21,090 bases of DNA, from contig DASYAE010000285.1 in the NCBI GenBank assembly GCA_036501535.1, positions 1-21,090 on the forward strand, in the 5' to 3' direction. Below the pieces are notes generated by a model. The model ran no database searches, was not told the origin of the DNA, and saw nothing but the letters and a program-made list of their open reading frames with translations. The DNA comes from DASYAE01 sp036501535 (GTDB lineage Bacteria; Actinomycetota; Actinomycetes; Streptomycetales; Catenulisporaceae). Made by a program: the position numbers and the translations under genes. Of this stretch, positions 8,454 to 21,090 are shown in pieces. Numbering within the stretch: position 1 is the first letter of the stretch; each line of letters opens with the position of its first letter.

Positions 8454-9461
8454 ATGACGACGGAGGCGACCGGGACGGCTGCTCGGGTGGCGCTCAGGGC
8501 GACGGCCTTCTCGTGGCCGGATCGCACGGTCTCGGTGGCCGATCTGCCGGGCCGGGCCACATTGAACGCGGCCGAGCGCGAGGCGATGGACGGGCTCGGC
8601 ATCGACCAGGTGTGCGCGGACGACGCGGTCGGCGGGTTCGAACTCGCTCGCGCCGCGGCGCGCGATGCGCTCGCACAGGCCGGCCTCGCGCCGTCCGACG
8701 TCAGTGCGCTGGTGGTGATCGAACCGCGGGCCCCGGAAGCCCTGATGGTCTCCGAGGCGACCCGGCTCCAGGCGGTCCTCGGGCTCGACCGCGCCGTGGT
8801 GTTCACCGTCGGCGGCCTGGGCTGTGTGTCGCTCACGCCGGCGTTGCTGACCGCGCGCGGCCTGATCGCCGCCGACAGCCGGACGGACAACGTCCTGGTG
8901 GTGCACGGCAGCAAACCGGTGGCGCCGCTGCGCTACCGGCACCCGGTCACCGTCAGCGGCGACGGCGGGATGGCCGCGGTGGTCTCCCGCACCGGCCCGA
9001 TCCGGCTGCTGGACATCCTGCAGGAAAGCAACGGCGACTACTGGGACCTGTTCGCGGTGGACTACCGGATCCGGCCCGCCAACCGCTGGCGGGAACGCTG
9101 CCGCGACCTGCACGACTACGCATTCCGGCTGGCCGTGGAAAGCGGCAGCCGACTGCGCTCCATGCACGCGCGACTGCTGGAGCGCAACCGGCTCGGTCCC
9201 GACGACGACGTCGTGCACATCGGACACAACCTGTCCGAGGGGTCGCTGCGCTTCGTCGAGGAGACCCTCGGCGTGAAGATCGCCCCCGTGTGCTTCGACA
9301 ACCTGCGCCGCTACGGGCACCTCGGTCCGAACGACGTGCTGCTCAACCTCCGCACGGCCATCGAGCGCGGCGAACTGCGCGGCGGCCGGCGCGCCCTGCT
9401 GATCAACTCCAGCCCGGTCGCCGCCTGGAGCCTGGTGCTCGTCGAAACCGACGCCGGCTGA
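8454..9461 (+). CDS. Ketoacyl-ACP synthase III-like (thiolase-fold) enzyme
   Basis: This 335-residue protein has the length and outline of FabH/KAS III. Residues LGCVS place the presumed active-site Cys at 124, and SGDGGMAAVV (about 168-177) matches the family GDGAxAV strand. GHNLSEGS (about 257-264) aligns with the FabH VPHQAN segment, giving His258. RRYGHLGPND (about 285-294) aligns with the FabH YGNTSAAS segment, so His289 takes the place of the usual Asn. The apparent triad is Cys-His-His rather than Cys-His-Asn. Relatives in biosynthetic clusters either make a short beta-ketoacyl starter or act as acyltransferases; the sequence does not decide between them. It is the first gene of the plus-strand operon and ends 12 nt before M2, so a role in supplying or transferring an acyl cap for the peptide is inferred. 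The ATG is chosen because the preceding ATG at 8446 is out of frame; no clear ribosome site is present. Confidence 0.88.
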   Translation: MTTEATGTAARVALRATAFSWPDRTVSVADLPGRATLNAAEREAMDGLGIDQVCADDAVGGFELARAAARDALAQAGLAPSDVSALVVIEPRAPEALMVSEATRLQAVLGLDRAVVFTVGGLGCVSLTPALLTARGLIAADSRTDNVLVVHGSKPVAPLRYRHPVTVSGDGGMAAVVSRTGPIRLLDILQESNGDYWDLFAVDYRIRPANRWRERCRDLHDYAFRLAVESGSRLRSMHARLLERNRLGPDDDVVHIGHNLSEGSLRFVEETLGVKIAPVCFDNLRRYGHLGPNDVLLNLRTAIERGELRGGRRALLINSSPVAAWSLVLVETDAG

Positions 9462-9466
9462 AGGGA
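9461..9466 (+). promoter_or_regulatory. Ribosome binding site of M2
   Basis: AAGGGA begins on the last base of the KAS III-like stop codon (TGA 9459-9461) and lies 7 nt before the ATG at 9474. It fixes that start and suggests coupled translation of the two genes. Confidence 0.7.
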
Positions 9467-9473
9467 CCTCCGC

Positions 9474-15910
<6,437 letters not shown>

Positions 15911-15911
<1 letters not shown>

Positions 15912-18900
15912 TGGATAACACCCGTATCGTGTCGTTCGCGGAGGAACGCCTGTGGTTCCTCGACCAGCTGCGCCCCGGCGCCCTGGACTACCTGCTCCCG
16001 CTCGCCCTGCGCATCCGCGGAGAACTGGACGTCCGGGCCCTCACCGAGGCCTTCGCAGCGATCGTCGACCGGCATGACGTGCTGCGGACCCGCTACGTCG
16101 GGCTGGACGGCGAGCCGATCGCCGTGGTCGCCGACCACGGCGACGTCACGATCGAGCGCACCGAGAGCGCCGACGGCGCCGATGTCCTGCGCCGTGAGCT
16201 GAGCCGGCCGCTGGACCTGGTGGCCGGTCCGCCGTTCCGGCTGACCCTGGCGCGGCTGGGCGACGGCGACCACCTGCTGGTGATCGTCGTCCACCACATC
16301 GCCATGGACGGCTGGTCCTGGGGCGTGCTCACCCGGGAACTGGCCGAGGGCTACCGCGAGCGCACCACCGGCGAGCCGGCCCGGCGCACACCGGCCGCCC
16401 TGCGGTATGCCGACGTCGCCGAGGCGCAGCGCGAGCGCTTCAGCGGCCGGCGCGGCCGCGACCAGCTCGACTACTGGCGCGCGCAGCTGAGCGGCGTGCC
16501 CGCTCTGGAACTTCCCACCGACCGTCCCCGCCCCACGATCTGGGACGGCACCGGCGACCTGGTCAGAATCGACCTGCCGGCCGGGCTGCTGGCAGAGGCC
16601 GACCGGTTCGCCAGGAGCCGTCGCGCCACCCGCTACATGGTCCTGCTGGCCGTGTTCCAGGCGCTGCTCGCCCGGGCCAGCGGTCAGGTCGACTTCGCCG
16701 TCGGGGCCCCCGTCGCCGGCCGCACCCGTGCCGGCACGCAGGACATGCTCGGCCTGTTCGCGAACACCCTGGTCCTGCGCGCCGACCTGTCCGGCCGGCC
16801 GACGTTCGACGAGCTGCTGGCCCGGGTCCGGGACACCATGCTCGGCGCCTTCGGCCACGCCGACACCCCGATCGAGCGGATCGTCCAGGAGCTGGCGCCC
16901 GAGCGCGACCTGTCGCGCGACCCGTTCTACCAGGTGTCCCTCTCCCTGCTCGACATCCGCGAGCCCGCGGCGCTGCCCGGCCTGGCCGTCGAGGCCGTCG
17001 AGCCGCCGGTGACCGGCACCCCGTCCGAGCTGTTCCTCAACATCACCGCGGCCCCGGACGGCACGGTCAACGCCCGCCTCCAGTACGCCACCGCCCTGTT
17101 CGACCGCGCCCGGATCACCCGCCTCGCCGCCGGGTTCGCCGAACTGCTGCGCGCGGCCCTCGCCGAGCCCGGCGCCACCGCCGCCGGTCTCGCGGCGCGG
17201 CTCGACCTGCTGCCGGAGGGCGAGCGGGACCGCCTCCTGCACTCCTGGAACGACAACGTCGCAGCCATGCCCGACCGGACGGTGACCGAGCTGTTCAGCG
17301 AGCAGGCGCTGGCAACACCCGACGCGGTCGCGATCCGGACGTCGACGCAGGAGATCGGCTACGCCGAGCTGGACGCCGCGACGAGCCGGCTGGCCCACCA
17401 TCTGCGTGCCCTGGGCGTCGGCCCCGGCTCGTTGGTCACCGTGTGCCTGGAGCGGGGCCCGCAGCTGCTGACAGCGCTGCTCGCCGTGCTCAAGGCTGGT
17501 GGCGCGTACGTGCCGATCGACCCGGCTTACCCGAGCTCGCGCGTGGCGTTCATGGCCGAGGACTCGGGGGCCGAGGTCATGATCACACAGTCGGCGCTGG
17601 AAGCGCGGGTGGCCGGAGCCACGAAGCACACCGTGCTCGTGGACCGGGACGGCGACCGGGCCGCGATCGAAGCCCGATCCGCCGCCTCGCCCGAGCAGAC
17701 CGCCGTCGCGGACGACCTGGCCTACATCATGTACACGTCCGGATCGACCGGCACCCCGAAGGGGGTGATGATCCACCATCGTGCCCTGACGAACTTCGTC
17801 CTGTCCGCCCTCGACCGTCCCGGGATCAAGCCCGGCGACCTGGTGGCCGCGCTGACGACGGTCTCCTTCGACCTGTCGGTGGTCGAGATGTACTCGCCGC
17901 TGGTCGTGGGCGCCACCGTGCTGCTGGCCGACCGGGAGCAGGCCCGCGACCCGGAGCGGATGGCCGATCTGCTCGCCGCCGCCGGCCCGACGCACATGCA
18001 GGCCACGCCGCCGACGTTCGGCATGCTGCTGGACTCCGGGTGGCGGGCCCCGAAGGGCCTGACCGTGCTGTCCGGAGGGGAGAAGCTCCCGTACGGACTG
18101 GCGGCACGGATCGCCGCGCACGGCGCAGTCGTGTGGGATGCGTACGGCCCGACCGAGGCCACGGTCTGGGCCATGACGACGGAGCTGCTCCCCGACGGCC
18201 GGGTGGCCGACTCGGCGCCGCAGAGCAATTACACCCTGTACGTGCTCGATCCACACCTGGAGCCCGTGCCGGTCGACTCCATAGGCGAGCTGTACATCGG
18301 CGGCCCGAGCGTCGCACAGGGCTACCGGCGCCGGCCGGCGCTGACCGCGGAGAAGTATCTGCCCGACCCGCACGGAGCGGTGCCGGGCGGGCGGATGTAC
18401 CGCACCGGCGACCTGGTCCGCCGCCACCAGGACGGGTCGGTGGAGATCCTCGGCCGGGCCGACCGGCAGATCAAGGTCCGCGGCCACCGCGTGGAGCCCG
18501 GCGAGATCGAGGCCGCGCTGCTGGGCCACGACGCCATCCGGGCCGCCGTCGTGCGTCCCACCGCGAGCGCGTCCGGCGAGCCCCAGCTCACCGCCTATAT
18601 CCTCCCGCGCGGCGACGCCGTGCCCCCGCCGGAGAAACTGCGCGAATTCCTGCTGCGGACGCTGCCCGAAGCCATGGCCCCGACCGCGTACGTGGTACTG
18701 GCCTCCTTCCCGTTGACCCCCAGCGGAAAGGTGGACTACGACGCTCTGCCGGTCTCCGCGGTGACGGCCGTCGAGCAGTACGTCGCCCCGCGCGGCGCAC
18801 AGGAACACACCGTCGCCAACGTGTGGGAGGAGGTCCTCGGCAGAACCCGGATCGGCGTGCACGACGACTTCTTCGACATCGGCGGCCACTCGCTGCTGGC

Positions 18901-19075
18901 CACCCGGATCGCCGTGCGCCTGCGGGCCAGCCTGGGCATCGACGTGCCCGTGCGCGGACTGTTCGAGCACAGCACGGTCGCCGCCCTCGCCGCCGCCCTC
19001 CCCGACTACCCGAAGATGGCCGAGCGGACGCCGATGCCGGCGCTCACCGCCCGCAGAAGCCGCGCCACTCGCTGA
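15911..19075 (+). CDS. Single-module NRPS, C-A-T (M3)
   Basis: This 1054-residue synthetase is translated from GTG 15911, which overlaps the M2 stop (TAGTG). The C domain spans about 5-440 with a canonical HHIAMDG at 128-134. The A domain spans about 455-945: YTSGSTGTPKG 608-618, SFDLSVVE 652-659, MQATPPT 696-702, DAYGPTEATVW 743-753, YRTGD 830-834, PSGK 937-940. The T domain has IGGHS with Ser994. The pocket reads DLVALGAVWK, which I cannot match to a known substrate. The usual GRPxxNT segment after A5 is replaced by a divergent SAPQSNYT (about 768-775). The C-terminal tail (about 1032-1054, MAERTPMPALTARRSRATR) looks like the start of a T-to-C linker. This suggests that the next partner begins with a C domain, as M1 does. 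There is no E or TE domain, so the chain must pass to another protein. Confidence 0.95.
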
Positions 19076-19084
19076 GCCCTTACA

Positions 19085-19122
19085 ACCAGAGCCCCCGACC
19101 CGATCGGGTCGGGGGCTCTGGT
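19085..19122. terminator. 38-nt perfect palindrome between convergent genes
   Basis: The left arm ACCAGAGCCCCCGACCCGA is exactly complementary to the right arm, giving a very stable GC-rich hairpin with only a minimal loop. It starts 9 nt after the M3 stop. The flanking TAC (19081-19083) and GTA (19123-19125) could extend the stem past one bulged base. It faces the truncated oxidoreductase on the other strand, so it can stop transcription from both sides. The A-run (19125-19129) follows it on the plus strand, which reads as a U-run entering the hairpin from the minus strand, not leaving it. Confidence 0.85.
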
Positions 19123-19129
19123 GTAAAAA

Positions 19130-19284
19130 GCGGCGGTGCCGGAGCGGGCCTGCCAGTCGGTCGGGTTGACGCCGGACACGGCCACCCGCACGCGCACCTC
19201 GCCGGAGCCCGGCTCGGGCAGGTCCCGGTCCACGAGCCGGAGTACGTCGGGGCCGCCGTTTTCGCGGTAGACGATCGCCTTCAT
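19130..19284 (-). pseudogene. Truncated quinone oxidoreductase (zinc-free MDR family), N-terminal remnant
   Basis: From ATG 19284, with AAGGAC 6 nt upstream, the reading begins MKAIVYRENGGPDVLRLVDR and continues to GVNPTDWQARSG (about residue 49). This is the hallmark N-terminal strand pair and substrate-site segment of NADPH:quinone oxidoreductase-like medium-chain reductases. Family members are about 300-330 residues and carry a Rossmann GxGxxG domain after residue 140. Here the homology stops at about residue 50, just before the 19085-19122 palindrome. The frame then continues out of family into the antisense of M3, with a stop at 19006. Most of the gene is therefore lost, and what remains is unlikely to be active. 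It follows the aldo/keto reductase by 35 nt and was probably the third gene of that operon. Confidence 0.8.
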
Positions 19285-19319
19285 GATCCGTCCTTGCCCG
19301 GACTGGGGACTGGGGTTTC

Positions 19320-20225
19320 TCATCGGTCCAGCGCGGCTGCGTCGGAGCGGGACTCGACGGCGTCGAGGGTGGCGAGCGTCGCGGCGTCGAAGCCGACCGC
19401 GCCGGCCGCCATGTTGGCCTCCAGGTGAGCTGCGTCGGCCGTGCCGGGGATGAGCAGCACGTGCGGGGCGCGGTGCAGGAGCCAGGCGAGGCCGACCTGG
19501 GAGGGTGTGATGCCCAGAGCCCCGGCCACGGCGTGCGCCGCCGGTTCGTCGGTCACCTTGGGCAGCCCCGGGTGGGCCCCGCCGAGTGGGAAGAACGGCA
19601 CCCACGCGATTTCCTCGGCCGCGCACAGCCGCAGCATGTCCTCGTCGTCGCGTGTGACGAGGCTGTACGCGTTCTGTACACAGGCGATCCCGGCGGGCAC
19701 GGCTCGGCGCAGGCCGTCGATGGTGACGCAGCTCAGGCCGATCGCCCCGATCTTGCCCTCTTCGCGCAGCGCGATCATCAACGCGAGCTGGTCGTCGAGG
19801 CCGACCACCTGGTCGGCCTCGGGACGAAGGCCGGGTCCGGAGTCGAGGCGGCGCAGGTTGACCACCTCGAGCCTGTCGACGCCGAGACTGCGCAGGTTGT
19901 CCTCGCCGCTCGCGCGAAGCTGTTCGGGTCGCTGGGCCAAGCGCAGCGCCAGCGGCCCGCCCGGGTCGGGATCCGCGCCGACCTTCGTGACGACCAGAAC
20001 GCCGTCCTCGCGGCGCAGCGTCCGGCGGATCACGTCGTTCGCGAAACCGAAGCCGTAGAACTCGGCGGTGTCCACGTGGTCGACGCCCAGCTCGACCGCG
20101 CGGCGCAGCAGGGCGACGGCCTCCTCGGGGCGGTCCCGTAGGCGCTCGAGCTGGAGTGCGCCGTAGCCGACCCGGCAAACGCTGCGGCCGGCGAATGAAG
20201 CAGTCGGAACCGCCGGAGCAGTCAC
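19320..20225 (-). CDS. Aldo/keto reductase
   Basis: This 301-residue protein is a TIM-barrel NADPH-dependent reductase. Seen in sequence: VGYGALQL (about 19-26), GVDHVDTAEFYG with Asp52 and Tyr57, TKVG with Lys81, GLSCVTIDGL (about 163-172), QNAYS (about 184-188) and the cofactor-site segment LLIPGTADAAHLEAN (about 257-271). The fourth member of the usual Asp-Tyr-Lys-His tetrad is absent: the strand that normally ends LHRPD reads VVNLRRLD, with Arg125 in the His position. A reductase with altered catalysis or a narrow substrate range is possible. The GTG start at 20225 overlaps the TetR stop by four bases (GTGA), so the two are probably translationally coupled. Substrate unknown; there is no sign that it acts in peptide synthesis. 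Confidence 0.9.
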   Translation of the reverse strand: MTAPAVPTASFAGRSVCRVGYGALQLERLRDRPEEAVALLRRAVELGVDHVDTAEFYGFGFANDVIRRTLRREDGVLVVTKVGADPDPGGPLALRLAQRPEQLRASGEDNLRSLGVDRLEVVNLRRLDSGPGLRPEADQVVGLDDQLALMIALREEGKIGAIGLSCVTIDGLRRAVPAGIACVQNAYSLVTRDDEDMLRLCAAEEIAWVPFFPLGGAHPGLPKVTDEPAAHAVAGALGITPSQVGLAWLLHRAPHVLLIPGTADAAHLEANMAAGAVGFDAATLATLDAVESRSDAAALDR

Positions 20226-20779
20226 GAATCGGCCCCCTCGGTCGGCGGCCGCAAGGCGGTGTGCAGCAGTTCGGCCAGGTAGAGCGACAAGATGCGGGAG
20301 GCGACCGGGGTGGCGCGGTCCCGGGCCTCGGCCGGCTCGAGGTGCTCGAGCTTGACCAGCCGGGCCGTGACACAGTCGTGCAGCATCGCGCGCATCCGGT
20401 CGATCATGTCGACGACGACGCCGCGGATGACCGGGTCGGTGGTCGCCTCGCCCCAGATCTGCACGCCGACCCGGGCCTTGACCAGGTCGATGTCGGTGGT
20501 CAGGCGCGCGAGCAGTTCGTCGGGGTCGGGTGGGGTCTCGCTTGCGGCGTATCGTCCGAGGACCTCGGCGTGCTTGGCCAGCGCCGCGCGGGCGGAGGCC
20601 TGGATCAGCTCGGCCTTGTTGCGGTAGTGGGCGTAGATCGAGCCGGCGGACAGGCCGGATTCGGCGGTGATCTCGGCGATCGAGGTCCGCTCCAGGCCCT
20701 TGCGGCCGAAGCAGCGCACGGCGGCCTCGGCGATCTGAGTGCGCCGCAGTTCCCTGCGCGCGTCGGTGAGCCGCGGCAC
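20222..20779 (-). CDS. TetR-family transcriptional regulator
   Basis: This 185-residue protein has an N-terminal TetR DNA-binding domain: RRTQIAEAAVRCFGRKGLER (about 12-31), then TSIAEITAESGLSAGSIYAHYRNK (about 32-55) with the helix-turn-helix and the typical IYAHYxNK end of the domain. The C-terminal half (about 60-185) is the variable ligand-binding and dimer region; the ligand is unknown. The start is GTG at 20779, with GGAGG 5 nt upstream. It is the first gene of a TetR, aldo/keto reductase, oxidoreductase remnant operon. Two matching inverted repeats lie just upstream (20793-20850), so autorepression relieved by a small molecule is the likely control. Confidence 0.93.
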   Translation of the reverse strand: MPRLTDARRELRRTQIAEAAVRCFGRKGLERTSIAEITAESGLSAGSIYAHYRNKAELIQASARAALAKHAEVLGRYAASETPPDPDELLARLTTDIDLVKARVGVQIWGEATTDPVIRGVVVDMIDRMRAMLHDCVTARLVKLEHLEPAEARDRATPVASRILSLYLAELLHTALRPPTEGADS

Positions 20780-20792
20780 GGCACCCTCCGGT

Positions 20793-20850
20793 AAAAAGAA
20801 TCGCGGTTCTGCTTGCAGTCCTCACTCTACACAGAACCGCGGTTCTTTTT
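20793..20850. promoter_or_regulatory. Paired operators of the TetR regulator, flanking its promoter
   Basis: AGAACCGCGGTTCT (20833-20846) is a perfect 14-bp palindrome. AGAATCGCGGTTCT (20797-20810) is the same site with one mismatch, centred 36 bp away. With their A/T flanks, the two 18-nt blocks (20793-20810 and 20833-20850) form an inverted pair differing at one position. Between them the minus strand contains TAGAGT (20823-20828), a plausible -10 element. The arrangement fits two TetR dimers covering the promoter. Confidence 0.8.
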
Positions 20851-20864
20851 GAAAGAGGGCCCGC

Positions 20865-21090
20865 CTATGCGTCACCGGGAGGGTCGGTGTCCACGGCGAC
20901 GAGGCGCAGTTCGGAGGTGTAGCGCCGGCCCCGGTCGTCGGTGAGCCACGTCTGCTCCGGGGTGGGCAGCATCTCGCTGAACGTCAGCTGCCCGCCGGGG
21001 TCGTTCCGGGCCAGCCGCCGGATCGCCTTGGCCAGGATGTTCACGTACACCGGGCTGCTCAGATCGACGTAGAAGGGGCGCGGCTCGGTC
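20865..21090 (-). CDS. Unrecognised protein, C-terminal part, cut by window edge
   Basis: The gene enters from the right edge on the minus strand and ends at TAG 20865-20867. Seventy-four residues are visible. They include RPFYVDLSSPVYVNILAKAI (about 4-23), a basic RRLAR stretch, LTFSEMLPTPEQTWLTDDRG (about 35-54), YTSELRLVAVDTD (about 57-69) and a short acidic tail. The sequence is soluble-looking with no membrane segment. The pattern looks like a conserved actinobacterial protein, but I do not recognise a family and give no function. A GTG at 21050 is in frame, but the reading stays open to the edge with protein-like sequence, so the true start is probably outside the window. Its stop is 14 nt from the TetR operators. 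Confidence 0.65.
   Translation of the reverse strand, partial: TEPRPFYVDLSSPVYVNILAKAIRRLARNDPGGQLTFSEMLPTPEQTWLTDDRGRRYTSELRLVAVDTDPPGDA

Noticed and set aside
19006..19129. C-terminal continuation of the quinone oxidoreductase remnant
   Set aside because: It reads through the palindrome into the antisense of M3 and shows no similarity to the family, so it is not counted as real coding sequence.
19320..20825. A 501-residue fusion upstream of the aldo/keto reductase
   Set aside because: The N-terminal part is the TetR gene read in the wrong frame. The genes overlap by GTGA and are separate.

Overview
The window comes from a high-GC actinomycete (Streptomyces-like or a related order). The signs are very high G+C with strong third-position bias, GTG starts, and the actinobacterial style of the proteins. 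Most of it (about 1.1-19.1 kb) is a nonribosomal peptide synthetase (NRPS) locus built from two divergent transcription units.

Layout. (1) 1-837, minus: the N-terminal part of a membrane glycosyltransferase of the GT39/ArnT-like type. It runs off the left edge and looks frameshifted near its N-terminus. (2) 838-1146: its probable leader, then a perfect-stem hairpin terminator for the next gene. (3) 1147-8277, minus: a two-module NRPS, C-A-T-C-A-T-TE, called M1 here. (4) 8278-8453: a divergent intergenic region with inverted repeats. (5) 8454-9461, plus: a stand-alone ketoacyl synthase III-like enzyme. (6) 9474-15911, plus: a two-module NRPS, C-A-T-C-A-T (M2). (7) 15911-19075, plus: a one-module NRPS, C-A-T (M3), overlapping M2 by one base. 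(8) 19085-19122: a 38-nt perfect palindrome, probably a terminator. (9) 19130-20779, minus: a small operon of TetR regulator, aldo/keto reductase and a truncated quinone oxidoreductase remnant. (10) 20793-20850: paired inverted operators before the TetR gene. (11) 20865-21090, minus: the C-terminal end of an unrecognised protein that enters from the right.

How the genes work together (inference). The three synthetases hold five complete C-A-T modules, and the only thioesterase is at the end of the divergent gene. The simplest order is therefore M2 (residues 1-2), M3 (residue 3), M1 (residues 4-5 and release). Specificity codes read by alignment to GrsA-PheA are M2-A1 DAWQCATIDK, M2-A2 DVDQMVNVNK, M3-A DLVALGAVWK, M1-A1 DVWHVSLVDK and M1-A2 DVWSVAAVYK. 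Only the fourth is a confident assignment (L-serine). M2 begins with a condensation domain and has no loading module. The KAS III-like gene sits 12 nt upstream in the same operon, so an acyl-capped pentapeptide, possibly cyclised, is a reasonable hypothesis. Unusual points are a cysteine in place of serine in the thioesterase nucleophile motif, a CHxxxDG condensation domain, a highly atypical A domain, and a KAS III-like enzyme with an apparent Cys-His-His triad. No MbtH-like protein, phosphopantetheinyl transferase, epimerase domain, tailoring enzyme, exporter or pathway-specific activator is visible in the window. No tRNA, rRNA, CRISPR array or insertion sequence was seen.
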